Positions 21,873 to 29,016 of a stretch of 64,000 nt of DNA are shown in pieces; position 1 is the stretch's first letter, and every line of letters begins with the position of its first letter. The translations under genes and the position numbers were made by a program. The stretch covers positions 62,001 through 126,000 of the forward strand of contig BMVA01000002.1 of the NCBI GenBank assembly GCA_014650475.1. The letters are read 5' to 3'. The notes beneath the pieces are model-generated. The model had not been told where the DNA came from and made no database searches. It was given only the letters and a program-made list of their open reading frames with translations. This DNA is from Streptomyces albogriseolus (GTDB lineage: Bacteria > Actinomycetota > Actinomycetes > Streptomycetales > Streptomycetaceae).

Positions 21873-22934
21873 ATGACCACCGACACCACCACCAAGGACA
21901 CCGCCGCGGGCGCGCCCGCCCCCGGCACCGTCGTCCTCGACGCGCGCGGCGTCACCATGCGGTTCGGCGGCCTCACCGCCGTCCGGGACGTCGACCTCAC
22001 CGTGCGCAGCGGCGAGATCGTCGGTCTGATCGGCCCCAACGGCGCCGGCAAGACCACCTTCTTCAACTGCCTCACCGGGCTGTACATCCCGACCGAGGGC
22101 GAGGTCCGCTACAAGGACAAGGTGCTGCCGCCCAAGTCCTTCAAGGTGACCGCGGCCGGCATCGCCCGCACGTTCCAGAACATCCGGCTGTTCGCCAACA
22201 TGACGGTCCTGGAGAACGTGCTCGTCGGCCGCCACACCCGCACCAAGGAGGGCTTCTGGTCGGCCGTCCTGCGCGGGCCCGGCTTCCACAAGGCCGAGGC
22301 CGCCTCCCGCGCCCGCGCCATGGAGCTGCTGGAGTTCGTCGGGCTCGCCGAGAAGGCCGACCAGCTCGCGCGCAACCTCCCCTACGGCGAGCAGCGCAAG
22401 CTGGAGATCGCCCGCGCGCTCGCCAGCGAGCCGGGCCTGCTGCTCCTCGACGAGCCCACCGCGGGCATGAACCCCCAGGAGACCCGGGCGGCGGAGGAAC
22501 TCATCTTCGCCATCCGCGACCAGGGCACCGCGGTCCTCGTCATCGAGCACGACATGCGGTTCATCTTCAACCTCTGCGACCGGGTCGCCGTGCTCGTCCA
22601 GGGCCAGAAGCTGATCGAGGGCGACCCGGCCACCGTCCAGGGCGACGAGCGGGTCATCGCCGCGTACATCGGCGAGCCGCTCGCGGACGACCCCGGCGCC
22701 GCCGAGGTCGCCGAGGTCGAGGCCGCGGAAGCGGCGGCGGAGGCGGCCAGGTCGGCCCGCGCCACGGCGCCCGCGGCCGAGGAGACGGCCGACGCGGACC
22801 CGCGGCCGGAGACCGAGGCGGAGGCCGACGCCCCCGCGGACGCCGGGGCCACGGACGCCGAGACAGAAGCACAGGCGCAGACGGAGGCCGAGGCCCCCAC
22901 GGACGCCGCGCCCGGCAAGGAGAACGACCGATGA
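21873..22934 (+). CDS. livG: Branched-chain amino acid ABC transporter ATPase LivG with acidic tail
   Basis: ATP-binding subunit, 353 residues. Walker A GPNGAGKTT is near residues 52-60. The LivG form of the signature motif is LPYGEQRKLEIARAL, Walker B is LLLLDEPTAGMNP, and the H-loop is VIEHDM. The last ~85 residues are an Ala/Glu/Asp-rich tail with several AEA repeats, not part of the standard LivG (about 255-265 residues) and probably disordered. Its stop overlaps the livF ATG by 4 nt (ATGA), so the two ATPases are translationally coupled. Confidence 0.93.
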   Translation: MTTDTTTKDTAAGAPAPGTVVLDARGVTMRFGGLTAVRDVDLTVRSGEIVGLIGPNGAGKTTFFNCLTGLYIPTEGEVRYKDKVLPPKSFKVTAAGIARTFQNIRLFANMTVLENVLVGRHTRTKEGFWSAVLRGPGFHKAEAASRARAMELLEFVGLAEKADQLARNLPYGEQRKLEIARALASEPGLLLLDEPTAGMNPQETRAAEELIFAIRDQGTAVLVIEHDMRFIFNLCDRVAVLVQGQKLIEGDPATVQGDERVIAAYIGEPLADDPGAAEVAEVEAAEAAAEAARSARATAPAAEETADADPRPETEAEADAPADAGATDAETEAQAQTEAEAPTDAAPGKENDR

Positions 22935-23647
22935 CCGCACTCCTCGAGGTCGAGGACCTGAAAGTCGCCTACGGCAAGATCCAGGCCGTGAAGGGCATCT
23001 CGTTCAGCGTCGACGCCGGCGAAGTGGTCACCCTGATCGGCACCAACGGCGCCGGCAAGACCACCACCCTGCGCACGCTCTCCGGGCTGCTGAAGCCGGT
23101 CGGCGGCCAGATCAAGTTCAACGGCAAGTCGCTGAAGAAGGTCCCCGCCCACAAGATCGTCTCGCTGGGTCTTGCCCACTCCCCCGAGGGGCGGCACATC
23201 TTCCCGCGCATGACGATCGAGGACAACCTGCGCCTCGGCGCCTTCCTGCGCAGCGACAAGCAGGGCATCGAGCAGGACATCCGGCGCGCCTACGACCTCT
23301 TCCCCATCCTCGGGGAACGCCGCAAGCAGGCCGCCGGAACCCTGTCCGGCGGTGAGCAGCAGATGCTCGCCATGGGCCGGGCCCTGATGTCCCGTCCGCA
23401 GCTGCTCATGCTCGACGAGCCCTCCATGGGTCTGTCGCCGATCATGATGCAGAAGATCATGGCGACCATCGCCGAGCTGAAGTCCCAGGGCACCACCATC
23501 CTGCTCGTCGAGCAGAACGCCCAGGCGGCCCTGTCGCTGGCCGACCACGGCCATGTGATGGAGGTCGGCAACATCGTCCTCTCCGGCACCGGCCGCGACC
23601 TGCTCCACGACGAGTCGGTCCGCAAGGCCTACCTCGGCGAGGACTGA
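22931..23647 (+). CDS. livF: Branched-chain amino acid ABC transporter ATPase LivF
   Basis: The second ATP-binding subunit, 238 residues, of normal LivF length. It has Walker A GTNGAGKTT, signature LSGGEQQMLAMGRAL, Walker B LLMLDEPSMGLSP and the switch histidine replaced by the LivF-typical VEQN. It forms a heterodimer with LivG under the LivH/LivM channel. It is the last gene of the operon and is followed by a strong hairpin. Confidence 0.95.
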   Translation: MTALLEVEDLKVAYGKIQAVKGISFSVDAGEVVTLIGTNGAGKTTTLRTLSGLLKPVGGQIKFNGKSLKKVPAHKIVSLGLAHSPEGRHIFPRMTIEDNLRLGAFLRSDKQGIEQDIRRAYDLFPILGERRKQAAGTLSGGEQQMLAMGRALMSRPQLLMLDEPSMGLSPIMMQKIMATIAELKSQGTTILLVEQNAQAALSLADHGHVMEVGNIVLSGTGRDLLHDESVRKAYLGED

Positions 23648-23661
23648 CCGGACGGAAGCGA

Positions 23662-23696
23662 AAGGCCCGCACCCCCGTGCAGGGGGTGCGGGCCTT
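23662..23696. terminator. Bidirectional terminator between livF and the ANTAR regulator
   Basis: A perfect 15-bp stem AAGGCCCGCACCCCC with a 5-nt loop lies between the convergent stops of livF (23647) and the response regulator gene (23718). The A/T ends give a short T run in both directions. Confidence 0.92.
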
Positions 23697-23717
23697 CGTC
23701 GTCGGTGTGACGTCCGG

Positions 23718-24377
23718 TCAGCCGCCCTTCGCGGCCTTCTTCTCCTCGGCGTCGTCGATGACCGCCTGCGCGACCTGCTGCATCGACATGCGCCGGTCCA
23801 TCGAGGTCTTCTGGATCCAGCGGAACGCGGCCGGCTCGCTCAGCCCGTACTGCGTCTGGAGCACCGACTTGGCGCGGTCCACCAGCTTGCGGGTCTCCAG
23901 GCGCTGGCTGAGGTCGGCGACCTCGCGCTCCAGCTCCTTCAGCTCCGTGAACCGGGAGACCGCCATCTCGATCGCCGGCACCACGTCGCTCTTGCTGAAC
24001 GGCTTGACCAGGTACGCCATCGCACCCGCGTCCCTCGCCCGCTCCACCAGGTCGCGCTGTGAGAAGGCGGTCAGCATCAGCACGGGGGCGATGGACTCCT
24101 CGGCGATCTTCTCGGCCGCGGAGATGCCGTCCAGCTTGGGCATCTTCACATCGAGGATCACCAGGTCGGGGCGGTGCTCGCGCGCCAGCTCGACGGCCTG
24201 CTCACCGTCGCCGGCCTCGCCGACGACCGTGTACCCCTCCTCCTCGAGCATCTCTTTGAGATCGAGCCGGATCAGTGCCTCGTCCTCGGCGATGACGACG
24301 CGGGTCGTCATCGGCGGCACGTGCGACTTGTCGTCGTCGGGCACGTCTGCGGGCTGGGGCGACTCGGGGGCGCTCAA
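23718..24377 (-). CDS. pdtaR: PdtaR-like response regulator with ANTAR RNA-binding domain
   Basis: A two-component response regulator of 219 residues that probably works by antitermination or translation control. The receiver domain (about residues 25-140) has the acidic pair E31/D32, phospho-acceptor Asp76 in LVILDVKMP, and Lys125 in YLVKPF. A coiled linker follows, then an ANTAR domain (about 150-205, KLVDRAKSVLQTQYGLSEPAAFRWIQKTS split by its helices), which binds tandem RNA hairpins. It closely resembles mycobacterial Rv1626/PdtaR. The start is TTG 24377 with AAGGAG 6 nt upstream. No sensor kinase is adjacent, which is usual for this regulator. Confidence 0.92.
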   Translation of the reverse strand: MSAPESPQPADVPDDDKSHVPPMTTRVVIAEDEALIRLDLKEMLEEEGYTVVGEAGDGEQAVELAREHRPDLVILDVKMPKLDGISAAEKIAEESIAPVLMLTAFSQRDLVERARDAGAMAYLVKPFSKSDVVPAIEMAVSRFTELKELEREVADLSQRLETRKLVDRAKSVLQTQYGLSEPAAFRWIQKTSMDRRMSMQQVAQAVIDDAEEKKAAKGG

Positions 24378-24455
24378 CGTGGGCTCCTTGGGGCGAGGCA
24401 GGCCGGTACTGCTGCTTTGCAGCCTACCTAGAGGCGGCGGCCACGGCTGACCCGG

Positions 24456-24461
24456 TATGAT
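24456..24461 (+). promoter_or_regulatory. Candidate -10 box of the tRNA-Leu gene
   Basis: TATGAT, close to the vegetative consensus, stands 16 nt upstream of the tRNA 5' end. No good -35 is visible at the right distance, so this is tentative. Confidence 0.45.
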
Positions 24462-24477
24462 TCCGTGAGCCAGTCCT

Positions 24478-24560
24478 GCCGGGTTGGTGGAATGGCATAC
24501 ACGGATGTCTCAAACACATCTGCCCGTGAGGGCTTGCGGGTTCGAGTCCCGCACCCGGCA
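24478..24560 (+). tRNA. tRNA-Leu (anticodon CAA)
   Basis: An 83-nt class II tRNA that reads UUG codons. The acceptor stem GCCGGGT pairs with ACCCGGC, with discriminator A at 24560. The anticodon arm GATGT/ACATC encloses the loop CTCAAAC, giving anticodon CAA. A long variable arm follows (CCCGTGAGGG region), and the T arm is GCGGG-TTCGAGT-CCCGC. The CCA end is not encoded. The gene is intact, with no intron and no second copy of the 3' end nearby that would mark an integrated element. Confidence 0.97.
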
Positions 24561-24570
24561 CATCGCCGAG

Positions 24571-24605
24571 GCGGAGGATCACGTTCGCGTGGTTCTCCGC
24601 TTTTT
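24571..24605 (+). terminator. Intrinsic terminator of tRNA-Leu
   Basis: A 13-bp stem with two G-U wobbles, a TTCG tetraloop and a TTTTT tail begins 10 nt after the tRNA. It is a classic factor-independent terminator and lies just before the HTH-LAGLIDADG gene. Confidence 0.9.
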
Positions 24606-24643
24606 GCTGCATGGCGTCACGATGACTCACACACAGTGGCCGC

Positions 24644-25423
24644 ATGGAACAGCACAGTCCTTCGATCCGCGCACACGCTGTCGCTCTCGTGCGACAGGGC
24701 GTCCCCAACCGTGAGGTGGCGGAGCAACTGAACATCCCGCGAGGCACCATCGGCTGGTGGCGTTGCGAGGACCGCAAACTGCGCGGTGAGGTGTACCGGC
24801 AGCCGACAGACTGCCCAAAGTGCACAGGCCGCGACTTCGACAGAGCGGCGTATTCGTACCTGCTGGGTCTCTACCTCGGCGACGGCCACATCGTCTCGAA
24901 GCCGAAGCAGCGCCACCTGTCGATCTTCTGCAACGCCGAACAGACCGGCCTGGTCGCGGCCGCCGAAGAAGCAATGCGCAAGGTGATGCCCTCCCCCAGC
25001 GTCGGACGGAACCGCAAGCCCGGCTGCGTCGAGGTCAAGTCGTACACCCAGCACTGGACGTGCATGTTCCCCCAGCACGGCCCCGGCAAGAAACACACCC
25101 GCAAGATCGCCCTCGAATCCTGGCAGCAGGCCGTCGTCGATGAACACCCCTGGGAGTTCATCCGCGGGCTCATCCACTCGGACGGCTGCAGGATCATCAA
25201 CTGGACGACTCGCATGATCGCCGGCGAACGCAAGCGCTACGAGTATCCGCGGTACTTCTTCACCAACAAGTCGGACGACATCAGGAAGCTCTTCACGGAC
25301 ACGCTGGACAAGGTCGGCGTCGGGTGGACGACGCTGGCCCGCGGCAGCGACCCCTTCAACATCTCCATCGCCCGCAAGGGCTCCGTCGCCCTCATGGATC
25401 TCCACGTGGGCCCCAAGTACTGA
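24644..25423 (+). CDS. Stand-alone HTH plus LAGLIDADG endonuclease-like protein
   Basis: A 259-residue protein with an N-terminal helix-turn-helix (about residues 8-40, VPNREVAEQLNIPRGTIGWW), a CPKC pair (57-60) that may bind metal, and two LAGLIDADG-type motifs: LLGLYLGDG (73-81, Asp80) and FIRGLIHSDG (172-181, Asp180). Both acidic residues used for metal-dependent DNA cleavage in homing endonucleases are present, 100 residues apart, as expected for a single-chain enzyme. It lies 38 nt past the tRNA-Leu terminator and is not inside an intron or intein. Third-position GC looks lower than in the neighbours. Such genes are, as I recall, frequent beside Streptomyces tRNAs and usually annotated as regulators. 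Function is unknown: endonuclease, regulator or domesticated remnant. Confidence 0.82.
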   Translation: MEQHSPSIRAHAVALVRQGVPNREVAEQLNIPRGTIGWWRCEDRKLRGEVYRQPTDCPKCTGRDFDRAAYSYLLGLYLGDGHIVSKPKQRHLSIFCNAEQTGLVAAAEEAMRKVMPSPSVGRNRKPGCVEVKSYTQHWTCMFPQHGPGKKHTRKIALESWQQAVVDEHPWEFIRGLIHSDGCRIINWTTRMIAGERKRYEYPRYFFTNKSDDIRKLFTDTLDKVGVGWTTLARGSDPFNISIARKGSVALMDLHVGPKY

Positions 25424-25442
25424 CCCGGGAGGTCCCCTGCGG

Positions 25443-26879
25443 TCACTTCGGGCTGCCGTCCTCGCCGATGTGGTGGACGCGGACCATGTTGGTGGAGCCG
25501 GAGACCCCGGGCGGGGAGCCGGCCGTGATGACGACCGTGTCGCCCTTCGCGCAGCGCGCGTACCGCAGCAGCAGCTCGTCGACCTGGTCGACCATCGCGT
25601 CGGTGGACTGGACGTACGGCCCCAGGAAGGTCTCCACGCCCCAGGACAGGCTGAGCTGGGAGCGGGTGGCCGGGTCCGGGGTGAAGGCGAGCAGCGGGAT
25701 CGGCGAGCGGTAGCGGGAGAGACGGCGGGCGGTGTCGCCCGACTGGGTGAAGGCGACCAGGAAGCGGGCGCCCAGGAAGTCGCCCGTCTCCGCGGCCGCG
25801 CGGGCCACGGCGCCGCCCTGGGTGCGGGGCTTGTTGTGCTCGGTCAGCGGCGGCAGACCGCGGGCGAGGATGTCCTCCTCGGCGGCCTCGACGATGCGGG
25901 CCATGGTGCGCACGGTCTCCACGGCGTACTTGCCGACGCTGGTCTCGCCGGAGAGCATCACGGCGTCGGTGCCGTCGATGACGGCGTTGGCGACGTCGGA
26001 CGCCTCCGCGCGGGTGGGCCGGGCGTTGTCGATCATCGAGTCGAGCATCTGGGTGGCGACGATGACCGGTTTGGCGTTGCGCCGGGCGAGCGTGACGGCG
26101 CGCTTCTGGACGACGGGCACCTGCTCCAGCGGCATCTCGACGCCCAGGTCGCCGCGGGCCACCATGATCCCGTCGAAGGCGGCGACGATCTCGTCGAGGG
26201 CCTCGACGGCCTGCGGCTTCTCGATCTTGGCGATGACGGGGAGCCGGCGGCCCTCCTCGTCCATGATGCGGTGGACGTCCTTGATGTCGCGTCCGCTGCG
26301 GACGAAGGAGAGGGCGACGACGTCGAAGCCGGTGCGCAGCGCCCAGCGCAGGTCGTCCTCGTCCTTCTTGGAGAGGGCGGGCACGGAGACGGCGACGCCG
26401 GGGAGGTTGAGGCCCTTGTGGTCGGAGATCACCCCGCCCTCGACGACGGTGGTGTGCACCCGGGGGCCGTCGACGGCGGTGACCTCGAGGGTGACCCGGC
26501 CGTCGTCGACGAGGACGCGCTCCCCCGGGGTGACGTCCTCGGCGAGGCCGGCGTGGGTGGTGCCGCACATGTGGCGGTCGCCTTCGACGCCCTCCTCGAC
26601 GCTGATGGTGAAGGAGTCCCCGCGTTCAAGGAGTACGGGGCCTTCGGCGAAGCGGCCGAGGCGGATTTTCGGGCCTTGAAGGTCGGCGAGGAGTCCCACG
26701 CTGCGGCCGGTCTCGTCGGCCGCCTCGCGCACCCTTCGGTACCGCTTCTCGTGCTCGGCGTGCTCGCCGTGGCTGAGGTTGAAGCGGGCCACGTCCATTC
26801 CGGCGTCGACCAGGGCCTTGATCTGGTCGTACGAGTCCGTCGCGGGTCCCAGGGTGCAGACGATTTTCGCTCGGCGCAT
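25443..26879 (-). CDS. pyk: Pyruvate kinase
   Basis: Converts phosphoenolpyruvate and ADP to pyruvate and ATP at the end of glycolysis. It has 478 residues, of full length. The N-terminal barrel strand is AKIVCTLGPAT, substrate and metal ligands include RFNLSHG and MVARGDLGVE, the signature IAKIEKPQAVEALDEI spans the catalytic Lys, and the TQMLDSMI helix precedes the C-terminal allosteric domain (AVARAAAETGD onward). ATG 26879 is the only sensible start. The 239-nt gap upstream separates it from the divergent nucleotidase gene and must contain both promoters. Streptomyces usually has two pyruvate kinases; which one this is cannot be decided here. Confidence 0.96.
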   Translation of the reverse strand: MRRAKIVCTLGPATDSYDQIKALVDAGMDVARFNLSHGEHAEHEKRYRRVREAADETGRSVGLLADLQGPKIRLGRFAEGPVLLERGDSFTISVEEGVEGDRHMCGTTHAGLAEDVTPGERVLVDDGRVTLEVTAVDGPRVHTTVVEGGVISDHKGLNLPGVAVSVPALSKKDEDDLRWALRTGFDVVALSFVRSGRDIKDVHRIMDEEGRRLPVIAKIEKPQAVEALDEIVAAFDGIMVARGDLGVEMPLEQVPVVQKRAVTLARRNAKPVIVATQMLDSMIDNARPTRAEASDVANAVIDGTDAVMLSGETSVGKYAVETVRTMARIVEAAEEDILARGLPPLTEHNKPRTQGGAVARAAAETGDFLGARFLVAFTQSGDTARRLSRYRSPIPLLAFTPDPATRSQLSLSWGVETFLGPYVQSTDAMVDQVDELLLRYARCAKGDTVVITAGSPPGVSGSTNMVRVHHIGEDGSPK

Positions 26880-27118
26880 GGTTCGACCCTAGGGCTTACC
26901 GGCGGGTAGTGATGTGGGGGCGCATGACGACTCAACGGCGTGCGGGTGAAGGGGTATTGACAAGCGTTGAAGTGCGCGCGGGGCCGCTCGGACGAGCGGG
27001 CGGCCGCGGTCACCGGATCGAAACCTGTCAGAGCTGTTCCGGATCGACGTGTTCAGGTCAGAATCATCGGGCGAATCTACGCGCGTTGTGCGCCGTCGCC
27101 GTACAAGGAGAGCCTGAT

Positions 27119-28927
27119 ATGCCGTTGGACCGCCGGAAGTTCCTGAAGAAGTCCGCCGTCACGGGGGCGGGGGTGGCGCTGGCGGGTACGGTGGCCACCC
27201 CGGCGGCCGAGGCCGCGCCGCATGCGGGACGGGGGAAGAAGCCGGTGAAGCGGTACGCACTGACCGTGATGGGCACCACGGACCTGCACGGTCACGTCTT
27301 CAACTGGGACTACTACAAGGACGCCGAGTACCAGGACCCGGCGGGCAACGCGCAGGGGCTGGCCCGCGTGTCCACGCTGGTGAACCGGATCCGCCAGGAG
27401 CGCGGCCGGGAGAACACCCTGCTGCTGGACGCGGGCGACACCATCCAGGGCACCCCGCTGACGTACTACTACGCCAAGGTGGACCCGATCACCGCCGAGG
27501 GCGGTCCGGTGCACCCGATGGCGCAGGCGATGAACGCCATCGGGTACGACGCGGTGGCGCTCGGCAACCACGAGTTCAACTACGGCATCGAGACGCTGCG
27601 GAAGTTCGAGGAGCAGTGCGACTTCCCGCTGCTGGGCGCCAACGCGCTGGACGCGAAGACGCTCAAGCCCGCCTTCCCGCCGTACTTCATCAAGACGTTC
27701 CGGGTGAAGGGCGCGCCGCCGGTGAAGGTGGCGGTGCTGGGGCTGACCAACCCGGGCATCGCGATCTGGGACAAGGCCTATGTGCAGGGGAAGCTGACCT
27801 TCCCGGGCCTGGAGGAGCAGGCGGCGGCGTGGGTGCCGAAGCTGCGTTCGATGGGCGTGGACGTCGTGGTGGTCTCCGCCCACTCGGGCACCTCCGGCAC
27901 GTCCTCCTACGGCGACCAGCTGCCGCACGTGGAGAACGCGGCGGCGAACGTGGCGCGGCAGGTGCCGGGCATCGACGCCATCCTGGTCGGTCACGCGCAC
28001 GCGGAGATCGCGGAGCTGCGGGTGACCAACGAGAAGACCGGCAGGGAGGTCGTGCTGTCGGAGCCGCTGTGCTACGCCGAGCGGCTGACCCTCTTCGACG
28101 TGGAGCTCACCTTCGAGCGGGGCCGCTGGCGGGTGGAGTCCGTCAGGGCGTCGCTGCGGGACGCGGCGACGGTGGAGGACGACCCGCGGATCACCCGGCT
28201 GCTGGGCGACGAGCACGCGCAGGTCGTGGCGTACGTCAACCAGGTGGTGGGGACGGCGACCGAGACGCTGACGACGGTGGAGGCGCGGTACAAGGACGCG
28301 CCGATCATCGACCTGATCAGCAAGGTGCAGGAGGACGTGGTCCGGGAGGCGCTGGCGGGCACGGAGTACGCGTCGCTGCCGGTGCTGTCGCAGGCGTCGC
28401 CGTTCTCGCGGACCAGTGAGATCCCGGCGGGCGAGGTGACGATCCGGGACCTGTCGAGCCTGTACGTGTACGACAACACGCTGGTGGCGAAGCTGCTGAC
28501 GGGCGCTCAGGTGCGGGCGTACCTGGAGTACTCGGCGGCGTACTTCGTGCAGACCGCGGCGGGCGCGCCGGTGGACGTCGACAGGCTGACGAACGCGAAC
28601 GGCCGTCCGGACTACAACTACGACTACGTGTCGGGCCTGCGGTACGACATCGACATCGCCCAGCCGGCCGGGTCGCGGATCAGGAACCTGACGTTCGACG
28701 GCGCCCCGGTGGACGACGCGCAGCGGTTCGTGTTCGCGGTGAACAACTACCGGGCCAACGGCGGCGGTGCGTTCCCGCACGTGGCGTCGGCGCCGGAGCT
28801 GTGGGCGGAGTCGACGGAGATCCGCACCCGGATCGCGGAGTGGGCGACGGCCAAGGGCGTGCTGGACCCGAAGGACTTCGCGTCGGAGGACTGGCGGCTC
28901 ACCCGGGACGGCACGCCGGTGTTCTGA
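27119..28927 (+). CDS. Tat-exported 5'-nucleotidase / 2',3'-cyclic phosphodiesterase family protein
   Basis: A secreted metallophosphoesterase of 602 residues that likely removes phosphate from extracellular nucleotides. A twin-arginine signal (DRRKFLKKSA) starts at residue 4. The N-terminal metallophosphatase domain has the five family blocks: TTDLHGHV, LLDAGDTIQG, ALGNHEFNYG, VVSAHSG and ILVGHAHAE. The C-terminal 5'-nucleotidase domain (about residues 370-575) has the substrate-binding segments VLSQASPFSR and YNYDYVSGLRYD. ATG 27119 has AAGGAG 8 nt upstream. A PhoP-type operator would be expected by analogy, but I did not find a proper direct-repeat PHO box. Confidence 0.9.
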   Translation: MPLDRRKFLKKSAVTGAGVALAGTVATPAAEAAPHAGRGKKPVKRYALTVMGTTDLHGHVFNWDYYKDAEYQDPAGNAQGLARVSTLVNRIRQERGRENTLLLDAGDTIQGTPLTYYYAKVDPITAEGGPVHPMAQAMNAIGYDAVALGNHEFNYGIETLRKFEEQCDFPLLGANALDAKTLKPAFPPYFIKTFRVKGAPPVKVAVLGLTNPGIAIWDKAYVQGKLTFPGLEEQAAAWVPKLRSMGVDVVVVSAHSGTSGTSSYGDQLPHVENAAANVARQVPGIDAILVGHAHAEIAELRVTNEKTGREVVLSEPLCYAERLTLFDVELTFERGRWRVESVRASLRDAATVEDDPRITRLLGDEHAQVVAYVNQVVGTATETLTTVEARYKDAPIIDLISKVQEDVVREALAGTEYASLPVLSQASPFSRTSEIPAGEVTIRDLSSLYVYDNTLVAKLLTGAQVRAYLEYSAAYFVQTAAGAPVDVDRLTNANGRPDYNYDYVSGLRYDIDIAQPAGSRIRNLTFDGAPVDDAQRFVFAVNNYRANGGGAFPHVASAPELWAESTEIRTRIAEWATAKGVLDPKDFASEDWRLTRDGTPVF

Positions 28928-28961
28928 CGGTCCCTGTTCCGACCGTCACACGGGTGCCCGC

Positions 28962-28996
28962 CGGGGGCGCCGCCGGTCCGTCCGGCGGCGCCCCCG
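28962..28996. terminator. Bidirectional terminator between the nucleotidase and pepN
   Basis: A perfect 15-bp stem CGGGGGCGCCGCCGG with a 5-nt loop lies between convergent stops 28927 and 29017. Confidence 0.9.
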
Positions 28997-29016
28997 CGCC
29001 GTTCTCCCGCCCGGTC

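Noticed and set aside
24478-25440. Possible integrated mobile element at the tRNA-Leu 3' end
   Set aside because: There is no integrase, no repeat of the tRNA 3' end downstream, and a housekeeping gene (pyk) follows at once. Only a single extra gene is present.
27000-27118. PHO box (PhoP operator) upstream of the 5'-nucleotidase gene
   Set aside because: GTTCCGG and GTTCAGG resemble the repeat unit, but their spacing is 15 nt instead of the required 11, so no proper direct repeat exists.
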